Of a stretch of DNA of 64,000 nucleotides, positions 50,888-64,000 are shown one piece after another. The notes under the pieces are model-generated. The model was not told the DNA's origin and searched no databases. It saw only the letters and a program-made list of their open reading frames with translations. Source of the stretch: Certhia americana. Lineage: Eukaryota; Chordata; Aves; Passeriformes; Certhiidae. The number at the start of each line of letters is the position of its first letter. Within the stretch, counting starts at the first letter, position 1. Both the position numbers and the translations under genes were made by a program. The DNA lies in NCBI GenBank assembly GCA_018697195.1, contig CM031858.1, positions 90,491,120 through 90,555,119 of the forward strand. Reading direction: 5' to 3'.

Positions 50888-51576
50888 CAGTCATGAGATT
50901 TAAATAAAATATGTTACTCCTGAAAATTACATAAAACTAGTAGGAATTAAAACAAATCAAATGTATAAAACTATCATTTATACATATGAAAGAATAATTT
51001 CTCCCCAGTGCTTTAGGCTATCATCTCTAATTTATGTGTGTCATGAATTAAGTCAACCACTGAAAAGTTACTGATAAGTAGATTTTTGCTATCTTGGGCC
51101 AATACTGGGTTGTATTCATTTTTGCTGCTCCCTCTTATGGCTTGAATTTTAGTCCTCAAAAGCTTACTGTCACAGGAATTCTATAAATTCACATAAATTA
51201 CTCCATAGGATGAACTGACTGAACAGTAAGACTGAGTTGACAATGTTGAATAAGATGATAAAAAACATGTATTGTTGCCTTAATATCACATTGTTATCAT
51301 TAGCTGCTTTCATCAACAACCTTGGCTTTTCCCTGCTTTTGGGGGTATGGAGTTACTGCCTCAAAACATAAGCTTTTCATAACTTTCAAAAACTAGAATA
51401 TTTTACATGAACTCTGTCCTACATAGTCCCTCTGTTCTACAGATTTTTCTATTTTATATATAAACTATTTATGTGTAGCAATTTATATGTATGTTTTTAC
51501 AGTACCAAAAGCAACAGAAGCCCGATCTGCAAGAATAAAGTCACTGAGTGTTATGCCAGTCATGAAAACTTTGCTT
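50888..51576. other. Non-coding stretch, nothing recognised
   Basis: No gene or classifiable repeat was seen. Confidence 0.6.
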
Positions 51577-51834
51577 TGGCTGAGGTCACACTAACAGAAG
51601 GGATGTTGTGGATGGATCATACTTTGTGGAAGGATTTCCTCTTGGATATGCAAAAGAGTGCCAGCAACTGCTTTTGATCTCTCAAAACATCAGGATACTG
51701 TATGGCTGCCCCTACCTCATGTGCTCATGCCAGACTGGACCCTTCTGGCACATTGGTCACCCCTCACCTCACAGGCAGATGAGAAAGGCCAGAGATTTTG
51801 TCAGTGTTCTGTCTAATTCACTCTGTGGCTGAAA
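51577..51834 (+). other. Unclassified open frame, about 84 codons
   Basis: The plus strand is open from about 51577 to a TGA at 51832. The translation, for example DGSYFVEGFPLGYAKECQ and then a Cys/His-rich CPYLMCSCQTGPFWHIGH, looks less like random AT-rich translation than most frames here, and the DNA is locally richer in G+C. I recognise no family. A second frame (51471-51677) overlaps it. There is no obvious splice or promoter context; it may be an old pseudogene piece, an unrecognised repeat or chance. Confidence 0.2.
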
Positions 51835-51838
51835 CCGG

Positions 51839-51872
51839 TAAAGTATACCCCGCCCCGGAATTTTATACTTTA
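51839..51872. repeat. 9-bp perfect inverted repeat with GC-rich 16-nt loop
   Basis: Arms TAAAGTATA (51839-51847) and TATACTTTA (51864-51872) are exact reverse complements. The loop CCCCGCCCCGGAATTT is unusually GC-rich for this window. It starts 5 nt after the stop codon of the unclassified open frame. The stem is AT-only and weak, and no function is implied. Confidence 0.65.
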
Positions 51873-54800
51873 ATAGGAGGTTGAACAGGCTGGAAAGGAC
51901 AGCATTTAGAAAGTATGGGTTCAATAACAACCTTCACTCAGTACTCACACTCATTTGTGGTGTGGAATGAAAATAAGCTGAGACAAGAAAACTCCCACCA
52001 AGTCATGTGGTGACATCATAGCATTTGAACTTGTATCCTACCCCCAGAAGAGATACCACAATATTTTTTACAATTCTGTGAAATGAACCCTGAACTAAAA
52101 AATTTAATGCAAAACATTTAAACTGATTCTGAGGTACAATTTTGGCGAGGAGCAATTTGGAATGTCAGTTTTTGCTAATACATGGTGTGTAGTTTGAATT
52201 TGCTTGAATTTGAAATTTAGGTCTGCCTTCTTGCCTCACATTGTGTATGGTTGACATGCCAATGTTAGGGCTCCACATTTCTTAGAAAGAAAGTATTTTT
52301 ATGTAGATCTTTTTTTTTTCCTGTTGAATAAACAAGGCGTAGTTTTGTTATGCTGACCTCTTTGGGTTGTCTCTCTGTCCCTGTAGCAAGTTAGAAGAAT
52401 AATAGGTGAGAAAATTTTTTCACAGACTTCATGGTGATCAGATTAAAGTGGGAATTTAATGGACCCTCTTTACGGAGACATAGAGATTTTTTTCACAAAT
52501 ATCAATGTTCATTTTTTATAATTATTGAAAGTGGGCTAACAGTAAGTTTTGAAGCAATTTCAATTCATAGCTCAGTAAGGTATTTTAAGATATTTAGATC
52601 TATCTGATAATTTGATAGTTAATTTTCTAAATGAAAAAGCCTAATAAAGTGATAAATATATTTTTGCTGAAAACTGGAGCATGAATATATCTTTTAAATT
52701 AGAAATGAAGGTGCTTAGTAACCAGTAATCATCATAGATTAGCCATTAGTAAGATGGCGACAGGATTGTACTGTCTCCTCTGCCTTTGCTTTTCCTACCA
52801 AGAGAATAAAATTCTAGCTTTGCCTCTTAATTTCAACTCAGACCTCCCCTCTAGGCATCAATCCCTGGTCAGCTTTATCAACAATATCAAAACTCTGACA
52901 GTTTGAAGCTTGCATCTAAAAAAACACAGCAAGTGGAGCTTTTTTTAAACCATTGACTTTCAAAACAGCTCTGTCTCTTGCATACAATCTTGATAAAGGA
53001 ACTTTCCAATGAGGAATTTGCAAACTGGATGTTTGATAGCAAGGTTGTCTTCTTGAAGGAAAATTATGGTCATCTTCAGTTTGTATCAGAATGCTATCAT
53101 CTGAAACAAAATACATAAGTGAATACTGGAAGTTCATTCTTTAGGAATAGTGCAGTGCTCGAGAAGATATCTGATGTGCTCCAAATATGTCATTCAAGAC
53201 TGAGTTCACTAGTGGGCTCAAAAAGTAAACATAGTTGTCTGTGGAAATTAAAAGCTGCCCCTGGCTGATTTATTCTGCTGATGTAATCACTTTTCATCAT
53301 CCTGCTAAACCACCTACATCTTTTAATATTCTCTGGTGGACTGAATTAATTTAGCAGTCAGTCGGCCAAATGAGACACAACCTATTGCCATGAAATGACT
53401 ACTGATGATGATTGTAACTGATCTGGAGTTTGTTAGATCCATGGTAAAGCCATGGTACAGTTCTTGAATTGACAGTTTTCCCCACATTTGAAAAGAATTT
53501 GTACATGTATCAGTGTTGGCTTCCTGAAAATTTCCGACTGCCAGTGAACTTATTCAAACAATGAAAAGTCAAATCATCATGACTTCTTTCAACCACTCAT
53601 TGCTTTCTTACAGACCACAAGAAGACCAAAGTTGTCAAATGAAGAATATTTGCCTAGTGATTTACAACTTTACTGGATCCCTTTTTTCCTGTATGGAAAT
53701 TTTCATAAGTGGTTTGGCAAACGCCTTTAAAATAACTGTGGTACTTGGCAGAAAAAAGGCTGCAGAACTTGGCCCTGCTGTTTCCATTTTAGTTCAACAG
53801 TGAGACTCCTCTCAGAGATATGAACCAAATACAGAATTCACAGTCCAAAGACATAAGTTATTAGAAACAAGTTGAGTAAAAAGGAGACATGTGGCTCAAC
53901 CCACAGAAATTCATTAGACAATGGTTTTCGAATGCCTGTTCCAAACAATTTGTCAAATCAACTGCTCATTATAGTGCAGCCTAATACTGACTGCGTACGT
54001 ATATAAATTTACACATCAGTAGCTATAAAAGTGTTTATATTTATCACACAACACTGCTCATTAGAGATAGTGGAGCATGTGAACACACATGTTAGTAATT
54101 TATACCCACAAAAATAATTCAGTTGTTCACATTGCAGAGGTCTGTGTATTATTAGGATGAATCCAAGTATACACACTTATTTTATCACTTTATGAAAGGG
54201 CAGACAAAGGTCATAAGTGACAACTTCCTGAGTTTTGTTTTCTTTTAATTTCAACATATGCCACTAGAAAATATACTAAAACTCAGAGCTTTCAAATGAA
54301 AGGCTAATTTCATTATTATTTCTGACTCATTAATACTTAAAATTGCCTATAATATGTGAAGTGACATGTTGTCAATCACACTCTGCCCATATAGGACTGA
54401 CTTCTGAAACACCCAGGTTGGACTCCAGTGAGACTATTTATGGACCAGCATCTCCCCAACCAGACAGTGGTGATCTGTTGGCCTCAGAGAATTCTCCAGG
54501 CACCTACTCTAACAGAGTCTCAGAAGGTGTAGAGGTTGGAACCATGAGTAAGAAATGAGTCAAGTGAAGCACTGGACCTAGAAACAACATGAATGGACTC
54601 GTAATTGATGGTGATCTCTGCAACTAACCACTAACTCCCAGGATGCTTGGGAGATTTTTCTGAGATACTGGGTCACCTCAGACTTTGTGTTTCTTTCACA
54701 AGATCTAGTTCCATGCCTAGAAGCACAGACTCATCTTAGCAAGTACAAAGAGCAGCAGAAATATTCATCTCCAGAATTAATTCATGTCATCTACATTAGG

Positions 54801-57800
54801 TCCACTGCAACTAGTGACTGCTACTTGCACTCAGGTACGTGGAAATACCTCTATTACAGGTACTATATGGGGTGCATGGAAATCCTCATGTTGATTTCAG
54901 AATTGTAATTTCTACTGTTTGTTAGGTAGTGATCCTTATCTATACTTTTTGGTTTTGCATGATAAATATCTTGCTTTAGTTATGTTAAAGCCATCTCTTG
55001 CCATATCCTATTTTTAAGGAGGGAAATGTTGCAAAAGCAATTTAAATTTGGAGTTCAGTGTTGCAAAATGACAAAAAGCAAAGCTCTTTACTCAAGGAAG
55101 CAAACAAAAAAAAAAATCTTACAGCTTGTCCCTGAGACAAGGTGACAGAGGCACCATGGTATGAATCATCAGGGCATCATATTCAGGCAAACTGTCAGCA
55201 TTGGTAGAGGTCCTGCAACCTTTCTTAGCGAGAGGTTGAAGAAAAGAATTTTGTACCAATTCCTATTGTGCTGAACAAGAATTTGCCTGGAAGCCTTGCT
55301 TGACAGATTGGCCCCTATTCCCACTATGATTTGTGCTACTGTGAAACAAGAGTGTCTAATGCATGGGCTGTAATGTAGTGACAGGCTAGCTTCAGTTCTT
55401 CTGAAAAATGATACAGAGATGAAAGGACGGGCTCTGCTCCACCTTTCATGCTTTTCATATTTGCATTTGGAGTGTACACAGGCAGGACCCCAGACAGAAC
55501 TGACAGACAATTAAAAGGCCACTCAATACAAGCAAGTGTATCTGTGTGACACATGACCTCTGTGAGCACACGATATCATAGGGCATAAAACAATGTCTTG
55601 CTATCAACCTGAAGTCAAAAGAGAATTATATTAAGCCCTGCCAAGAGGTTAACTTCTCTGCAGCAGGAGCTTTGTTCTGACTGTGTCTTTCTTATCAAAA
55701 CTTTGGGATTCCTTTTTCCTGAGGGAACTTAATCTTTCAGATTTGGGTCAGGAGGTATAGTAAGTAACACAAAGAAGTAAACACTGTGAAATTCTAAGGG
55801 GCAAGTAGGACATATTTTTTTAGAATTTAGTTAAGGGAAGTACTATCTTATGCGAACTCTAAGAAAGCAAGCGTGGTGGATGCTATTTGTCCTTTGAAAA
55901 AGCTGCTTAGAAAAGTTGCAAAATAAAGATCCTTGTAGATTGGTATACCTTGTAATTGAAAAAAAAAAGAAGCAACAATATGTGTATTTTAAATGTGCTA
56001 TGTTGTGTAGGGGTTTGATGTAGAGAAACAGATTTTAGAAATGTTTCTAATTTTCTATTGAAATTGTTCTCATTTTCACCTGCTCATCTTTCCTTGTACA
56101 TTCTAGTGGAAAACCTACAGTAGGCATTGCTATTGTTATATGTGAAAAATTTGAGATTTTTAAAAAGCAATTGTTACATAAAGAGGAAATTTGGCAGAAC
56201 AAGACGTTTTGAAACAGTGAAATTATACAGTTCACTTCTACCAGATGTTTAATATCCTATATTTTTCTTTCTCTTTTTTTTTTTTTCCCCCTTTTTGAGA
56301 GTTAGGCTATGTAATGTGCAGGAGTATTGACAAATGCTGTGTGGCACTTTATTGTTGGCTTGCTAGCACATTTATGTTACATAGTGGGCATTGCAGAATA
56401 ATGTTTGCAGTGTTCTATGTCCAATGCATTCTGAAATATTTGCAGCATCATAGAACAGATGGAAATTAAATCAATGTTTAAACTCAAATCTGTTCCCTTT
56501 GATAGTCTGTTGCAAGGATGGTTTTAAGCAAAATTTCTAAATAAACTTTCTAGGTATTTGAGATGTGTGAATATGAATACAGAAAATGTAGTGGAGAGTA
56601 ATTAAACACATGGTAAATATTCTAGTTCTGATTTGACTTGAAGTGAACTAAGAGATAAAATGCTTGAAATGTTGTCAATACTTTTGTATTTTATTGTTAA
56701 AGAGAAGAAAACATTTTGTATATCTGTATTCATTGGACTTAATTTGAGTGAGTTTTTTTCTTCTTGAACATATTATCCAAGCAGAAAAAAGGATGCTTGA
56801 ATAATTGACACGCTTCTGATGTTTGATGGCTTCCATAATTCCCAGTCTGGATGCTCTAGGACTACTTTCAATTTTTATGAGGATGAGTTGCTACAAAATT
56901 GTGAGGGAAAATTTTCCAGAGTTTCAGTTTATTTTGTTAATTTTTGTGTAATCTTTTGTTGTTCTTATTGTTCATTTATTTTATGGTTTCATTTGAATCT
57001 ATGAATACTTTGTTAAAAACACAAATAGGAAGGGAAAATTCCCCAAAGAAATGGACTGGTACTTTAATATCCAAATATTAATTTGCATAAAAATGGGAAA
57101 AATGTTTAAAATATGCAACAGTTTAAAATTTTCAAAAACAGTTATATAAATTAATGATGAATGAGAATTATTTCACACTTGTCAAAGATAATTTTCCACA
57201 TTTGCCCCCTCTCCTTTTTCTGAGCATTTCCCATTTCTGTTCTCGGTGCAGGCGAACAATGTAAGTTAAACTGGGAAAGCAGCAAGAGAGAGAAAGGCTG
57301 CAATGGAACAAGGACTATGAAACATGAGCAGCTGTTAGGGGAGGGTTGGACCCTAACAACCTGCAAATGTGATCAGTAGACAGGCTTGAATCTGAGATGA
57401 GTGTCTGCTAAACTGGGTTTCACTTCCTTGGCAGATACAGGTTTGTCCCTTTCCTTCTCCTGGGAATGAACATAAAATCTTCTGTTGCCTTTTCTGAATT
57501 GGTGCTTATGGGAATCTGCCTCTAAAGTACCTGGAAAGTATCTGGCTTCAATGCTAAAATTGGGTAGGGTTGTTTACAATTCCAAATTATTGTTGACTGT
57601 TATGTTGTGTTAATCATCATTCACTAAAAAATGTGACCTTTCCAGCACAAACTGGTGAGCCATGGGAAATTGCATCCAGAGACTACCTTTAAAAGAAATG
57701 TTAACAAAGGAGCAGGCAGTACTTCAGAGCATTTCTGGCATTTTTTTAAAGCATTGGGGATTGGTCTTTAGAAATCAAATTTACTAATCTAATTGTGATA

Positions 57801-60800
57801 ATACATGTTTCATTCTGTGTCTTCAATCTGCCTTAATTTCAGAAAATAATGGAAGTTACAGTATTTTTTTTGAAGAATGGTAAAAAAAGGCAACTATTAA
57901 TGTTGTTTAAGATTGGAAGGTTAAAAGGACAAAGCAGGAACAAGCTTTAAAATCAAAACCTAACCTATTCTGAAACAAAGAGAAAACATAATGAGGAGAC
58001 CTATTGATTAGAAAAAGCAGGCAGTGCTTGTTCCAACAGCCTTATCTCTGTGATACCTAGGCTTCATGAAACTTACCTCTACACTGGGATGAAATAATCA
58101 CCTGGTAACTAGAAATAAATAGACATATTTTTTTTATTTGACACTCACCTAAGTACCAATTCACCATTTGTAGTGATATGTCTTATACTTGACCATGGAG
58201 GCACTATTTTCCTAATTTACTCTGAATGCTTCATTGTGAATGACAAAGGTATGCTCATTATAATAGCAGTAACTCTGTGCAGTGAGGAATCTTTTATGTA
58301 CAATTAATAAAGAAAATAACAAAAAAAGAATTCATAATGCTATTATCTTCCTTGCTCTACTGAGGATTATAAGATGGTAGCTCAAAGTATTGGCCCTTTC
58401 TTGGCCTAGAGTATTTCAAAATTTATCTGAGAGGAAATCAATGGGGGATTACTAAGAGAGGCGAGCAAAACTAGGAGAAACATTAAGGCACATTAAAGCT
58501 TCTATGGGAATTTTTACTTGGTGAAATTACTTACATACATCTACCTGGAAATTCTTTGGGGAATTTTATCATCTTTTTCCCTTTTTTTCCCTTTAACTGA
58601 AATCAAGACCAATTCACAAAGCCTTCTAGTACTTGACACAACAAAAAAATGTGTTGACATGATTAGCAGTGTTTAGAACACCAGTTCTCAGAAGTAAGAG
58701 AGACTACAGGCATTAGTCTGTTGAGCCATCAAGTCAGAGTCTTTTTCTTACCTCTCTGAGACAGAGAGACTCTTAAAATTGAATAATTGTCATTTTCCAG
58801 CTTTCAGTGAGGCCAGAAATCACTAAAGGTCTCATTTAAACTTTCTGTTCTAGTTCGCAAACAAATTTACGATAGAGGTCAGTCCTTTAGCAAGATTTCT
58901 GGAGGGAATTCTTCATCAAAACAGATGGGGTTTTTTCCCCATTGTAGTTTAACTATCTTCCATCAATTTTCCTTCTCATTTCACTCATCTTATTATGACC
59001 TTCATAGGATAAAAAAACAGTACAACCATGCCTTTACTCTGAGCATTGTGCTTCTCAGTATATTATGTAGTTAATATTGATTATAAATCACAGTGAACTC
59101 AATGAATGACTTCCTACTCCTGTACTACTCCATGACAGGCAGTCTAGTGCTTGTATCCATGCTTGGAAATACTACTATTTTTATATTTCTTCTACAGAAA
59201 GATTATGAGTTCATTGCATTTTTTACAGACAGAACAAACTCAGAAATATCCCAGAAAAATCTATCAAAACACAAGATTATGAAAAGTTATTTTCTTCTGA
59301 GATCGATAAATGCACATTAACCTAATTATCCTAACGATTGAGTTTAGCAAGTTAATAGGATCTGACATCTGTAATGAAAAACAAAGATAGCGATACATGA
59401 GGGAGAGCAAAAGAGTATATTAGAAGAAGCTTATGTGTTTTAAATAACTTTTCTGTACAAGTTTAGAGCTTGTGGACAGGAACATCTGGAGGGTCTGGAG
59501 GCTGACAGTCAGTTTTGAAAGAAGCATGGCTGTGGCAAAGGCAGGCATATTGTCAGCCCTCCTCTCTTGCCAAGAACTTGAAAAAAAGCACCCTCAGCAC
59601 GAAAGAATGAAGGATATTTGACATATGTTAGTTGGGTTGGGTTTTTTGCAATGTTGTCAGAGATTATCAGATCGGATGTGCAGTTCTACCCAGAAACAAA
59701 CAGTGATTACAGAGCACCAACCAGTACTTAAATGAAAATCTAAATTCTTCCTCATTTGTCTCAGCTGGGCTGAGACAAAGCTGAATCATAGTTTCTGAAC
59801 AAAAATATTTGATGTAACAAGACCATTTTTCTGGTGCTATAGCTGTTCTAGTTTTCATTTTCTGTGCTGAGATCCAGCTTCCTTCCCCACCATTTTTTTC
59901 TTTGCTGTGTCTACATAGCAGCACAAAGTTTTCTAATTCCATATTTTAACTAAAGAAACACTGTGTAGAGGCATATAAAGAAAAAATTATAATATATGTG
60001 GCACAATTGCAATAGTGTGTTTCTGTTTCTTAAGTAAAGAAAATTCCAAATGAATTTTTGAGTGCCAACAGTTGACATTTTCTTAAGAAAAAAAAAGAAA
60101 AAAGAGAGGTGAGGAAGGGGCGCAGCTCAGATTTCTTCAATGCAAGAAGACTTGAATAGCACCTTAAGCTGTTAAAAGTCTCCGTCGATCACTTCTTCTG
60201 CCTGGTAGGAGGTATTGTTTTTTCTAACAGTGCCATAAGCTATTTTTGTCACCCTAGCCCAACTTCATCCTCAGACATGGTGCTGGATGGATTAGGCACG
60301 TGAGACTGATGTTTAATCACGAGACACAGAGAAAGCATGGGTAATACCTGGTGTGTGTGACAATCAGAGACGAACACAGCTACAAGACATATAATCAGCA
60401 GCAGCCTGAGGAATGAAGCTGCACACAATTTTCACCTGAAGACCTCAAAGAACTAGACTAATTAATTAATTCTCACAGCATCCATGAGAGTTTATAAGAT
60501 ATTATAAATAAATTTTACAGAGGAAGATCTGAGCTGGCTATTGTTGTTCTTAGGGCACCTCAGGCAGTAGCAAGTTTACACCAGCTCTGAACTGAAAGAC
60601 TCCATTGAAATTTGCATTGACCCTGTTAGACACAGAAAGATCCACCAAAACCACAGAGAAGAGTGATGCAGATGGTGAGTTCAGGTGGATGGGAAGGTAC
60701 TGTCAGAAAGGACTGGAGGACTATATACCTTGCACAGTTGAAAGAAGGATGAGAAGGCTTTTTGCAGGGTAATGGGGCTTTGTTGCCAACAGCAACAGCT

Positions 60801-62485
60801 TTGAGAAAGGAGAGAGAGAAGAGCAAAGGGCCCAGGCTGACTGTGAGAAAGAGAAGAAAAGAGATGCTTGGAGAGTTTTTCCTGTTAAATTCTACATCAC
60901 ACACAACTGCTTTTTATCATTTAAAGCAACATTTATTTCTTTGTGGGGTTTCCCTTAACTTGTCTCATTGTATTAGCATGCCCAGAACACCCTAACAGAA
61001 TATACCTTCTGTTTGTCTAGCACTAGAAGTTCATGAAATCAAAAGTTTAGAGTAATCAATCAAAAATATCAATTAAAAGAGGGGCACACTTTCCTGAGGA
61101 GTGCCTACTTCTTCTCTATTTGCCTTATCCATGTAATGGAAACATAAGTATAAAAATTAATATTTTGTCTTTGCATCTCATGTGAGCCACACAAGAACAG
61201 TAAATGCAACAATGTAAGGAAACTGAACAAAGTAATCTATTTCAATGGGAGCAATGTAGCCTTTTTAGTATCATTAGGATTTTATTATTGTTTTATTTCC
61301 TTATTTATTTATCTGTGTGTAGATTATCTGAAAATTGTCACACCATTGATTTTTAAAGTATTAAATACAACCTGAAAATAAGTTTTAATTCTTACATTAA
61401 CAAGGATCTTTTTCTTTCTTTATTCTTACTAGAATAACTTTTTTTAATTCTACTGTATTCCAAGCCCTTCATATCATGTACTATTTTCTGCCTTGTTGAA
61501 AAATAAGTTCTTATAAAAAATACTTTATGAAATTATTTGGTTTCAATCTTATATTTATATGAGAGACAAAATTTTTAAGAACAATTTCTTAAAGATGACT
61601 GGCTTCGACATATCACATTAGTGCATATTACATGGCAATAAAGTTGGACTGAATATTGATAACAGCCTATGGTTCTTCTAATGACAACTACTGTGGAGTC
61701 AACTTTATGTAGTGTGTTTTAGATAAAGTAACAGACAAAATAAATGAAAGAAAATAGAAACCGATATTTTCTATTTTTCTCTCTTTTGTTATAATTTATC
61801 AAAAATTTTGGATGTAAGGAAGAATTATATGCCAGGTTTTTTTTTGCAATCCATGTAATTTGTTATGAAAATATATATGGTAAACTATCTTAATGTCTCA
61901 TATATATGTATTTAGCATTCAGCAATTATTATGGAAGTTTGATAAAGTGTGTACTCATTGACTTGACCAAAACTGATTTCTCTGCTTATTCATTTTTCAG
62001 TTGTGGTAGATAAAACAATATTTACTTTCTCTACAATAAACAAGAATTTTTCATATAGTAACAAGCAGGAGGCAAAGAGAAAGTTTGTATTATTTGTCTT
62101 TGTTCAGCAATTGTTGCATTTTTCAAATTAATTTGTATGTAGTGCCATATAATGTGTTGTTCTTTTTTTTTTTTTTTCCTAATTAAAACACAGCAAGTTA
62201 GAACAATGTCTACCAAATTTAGATCTTGACAATGTGTCAGTTTGTAAATAGACATTCTTAGGAGCAAGGGAGGTGAACATTCAATTAGTGGACTGGGTCC
62301 TCAGCTTTACAAGAAAGAATAAATTTTTATTACTTCACATTCTCTCAGTGTCTGGCACAGTCATCTCAGTAGAAAAGGAGGAATACTTAAAATTTATTTT
62401 GGAATTCATGGTAAATTCAATTTTGAAAGGTCAGATCTTCATCATTTATGATGGTTCAGTAAGTCAGCAATATTGTGCACTAAAA
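51873..62485. other. AT-rich non-coding stretch, no supported gene
   Basis: Open frames of 60-113 codons overlap on both strands without known domains. A 71-codon frame at 54343-54558 (starting at TTG) has an AG after a short pyrimidine-rich stretch at about 54392 and a Ser/Glu/Pro-rich C-terminus, but nothing identifies it. T13 at 56274-56286 and T15 at 62163-62177 are the longest homopolymers. No repeat family was recognised. Confidence 0.55.
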
Positions 62486-62489
62486 ATGG

Positions 62490-63130
62490 GTTGGCAGGCC
62501 TGATGGTATTGGAGTGGAGCCAGAAGTACAGAACTGCCTCAATTGTGAATTGAAAAACTCACAGGTGAAACCCCTGACTCATTCCGGTGAGTGAAAAGCT
62601 CTATTGGGCATATCTAGCAAGGTTTGGGTGGGTAGCAGGGCTGGTTATCTGCCAGTCACAGATGGCTCTAGGTGGTTCAGCAGTGGATGGAAGCAACCTG
62701 CCAGAAGCCAAAACTTTAACTTATGTGAGGATCATGAGACACCTCGGCTTAAACATACTTGGATGAAAGTAGTGCCTGGTGAGAAAGTAGTGCACACAGG
62801 AGACCAGGATGAGACACATCAGGAAACACAAAAGGTAAAATGAGAGTAGGCAGGTGAGAATACTTGTGAGGACACAGAAAAGGAGGTGGGAACATGGGAG
62901 GATGCACAAAAGGGGCTTGTTTGAAGAAAAAAGTGAAGAGATGCATTTAGAGAAACAAAATGGAAGAGTCATTATTGGGAACAGTCCTGGAGATGCACTC
63001 TTAAGGACTAACTCTTGTGAGCACTGTGACAGAGTAGGGCCCTCTAAGGGGATATGGAGGACACATGCTGGGTCAGGCACTTCCCTGAGGGGACTGCAGC
63101 CTATGGAGCAGAGCCCAAGATGAGACTTCT
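62490..63130 (+). mobile_element. Possible decayed LTR-associated repeat
   Basis: A block of higher G+C in an AT-rich setting. Its last 100 bp contain two diverged copies of a motif (GGGGATATGGAGGACACATG, then GACTGCAGCCTATGGAGCAG with AGCCCAAGATG after it) resembling the tandem CATGG...CCCACGCTGGAGCAG motifs that I associate with avian LTR-element regions. Ends, target-site duplication and coding parts could not be found. Both strands carry open frames (157 codons minus at 62721-63194; 79 and 89 codons plus) without known domains. An unrelated repeat or unique sequence is possible. Confidence 0.33.
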
Positions 63131-64000
63131 TTGCCCACAACAGTCTCCAGGAAGATGAAGGACTGTAAAAGAAATATAAACATTTTCTCCCCATAGTAAA
63201 ACATGAATTAACCTAATTTATCCAGAACTATAATGATTTGGGAGCATACTAAATGGTATTTAAATACCTGCTTTTCTGAAGGATGAGATTAAAGTGGGGT
63301 GTGTGGTATGTTCCAGTCTTCCAGGATTAGAAATAAGCAATAAGAAATAATTCTAATAAGATTAGAAATAAACAGTCTTCATTGTAGCAACATAAAACAT
63401 CTCTTCTCCTTCTCTGTGGAAATACCTAATAGTGACAGTAAATATTACCTGTTCTGTGATAAAGTACATTCTCTGATTTGAAAACTCAAGGTTTTGGGTT
63501 TTTTTAAAAAGAAAAAAATATTTTTTGGCTGATAGATTGTTTTTAGAATATTCAGTGGTTCACACCATTGGAAGAAATCCCTAGGAGTGTACTTCAGGTA
63601 AAGACTTCAGTTTTGGTGAAATTTTGCTGATTGCTGAAATTTTTCTCCCATTGTTTTGAAATGGTGATTGCTTCTTTCCTCTTTAGTGTGCCAATATATT
63701 ATTGTGCCAATAATAAAAAAGTGAATCCTTTGGGGTTGGAAATATATTCAAATCTACAATAATACATCTGTGTTTTTCAAAAGAGAGGGAGTTGAAAAAA
63801 ATTGAAAGGAAAGTTGAAAATTGTTAAAGAAGCAGAAGAACTTATGGATTTGTTTAAGAAATCAAATTTTCAGTTAACAAATGCTTTCTCATTATATTAA
63901 TTTAGTAATTTTTTTTCTAGCTTGAGCAAACCAAGAAAAAATCTGTTTTTTTTTTTTTTAATGATCAGATTTTTAATAGATGAATCAAGATGTAGACTTG
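63131..64000. other. Non-coding stretch to the window end
   Basis: AT-rich, with T14 at 63946-63959. No gene or classifiable repeat was seen. Confidence 0.6.

Noticed and set aside
62721..63194. 157-codon minus-strand open frame, the longest in the window
   Set aside because: The composition is Leu/Ser/Cys/Phe-rich from antisense of purine-rich DNA. No domain, and it overlaps plus-strand open frames in a likely repeat.

Overview
The window looks like AT-rich, gene-poor nuclear DNA of a bird. No complete gene can be supported. The open frames are short (longest 157 codons), overlap on both strands, and lack recognisable domains except where they fall inside transposable-element relics. Two things point to a bird. 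First, there are several CR1 non-LTR retrotransposon fragments with the typical CR1 3' end (tail of the TTCTATGATTC type). Second, there is a solo LTR starting TGTTGTGG whose body matches, as I remember it, the ERVL-type LTRs common in songbirds. The region is probably intergenic or inside a very long intron; the sequence alone does not decide which.

Layout. Positions 1-9.5 kb are non-coding with homopolymer tracts. A minus-strand CR1 tail lies at 9.49-9.68 kb. At 12.4-13.0 kb a candidate LTR-like block with a poly(A) signal and a 28-bp tandem duplication sits directly against a minus-strand CR1 C-terminal fragment. At 20.2 and 22.4 kb there is a 140-bp direct duplication with one mismatch; the first copy seems to interrupt a CR1 tail. 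Another CR1 tail lies between them at 21.6 kb. At 29.7-30.1 kb there is a decayed reverse-transcriptase fragment that reads as R2-clade, a family normally confined to 28S rDNA. A long pyrimidine microsatellite with a two-phase internal structure covers 33.12-33.44 kb. The 399-bp solo LTR with a perfect 5-bp target-site duplication is at 36.38-36.78 kb. The best CR1 copy (plus strand, RT active site altered) is at 37.28-38.21 kb, followed by an unidentified 0.4-kb block and another, diverged CR1-like tail at 39.75 kb. From 40 to 62.5 kb the sequence is mostly anonymous, with (TTTA), (TATC) and (ATTTT) microsatellites, one unclassified open frame and a 9-bp-stem inverted repeat near 51.8 kb. At 62.5-63.1 kb a more GC-rich block looks like a decayed LTR-associated repeat.

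Nothing here works together as an operon or pathway. The interest is in the fossil record of mobile elements: an R2-like relic outside rDNA, a near-identical short duplication of unknown mechanism, and a datable ERVL solo LTR. Family names rest on recognised motifs and remembered family features, not on a database search.
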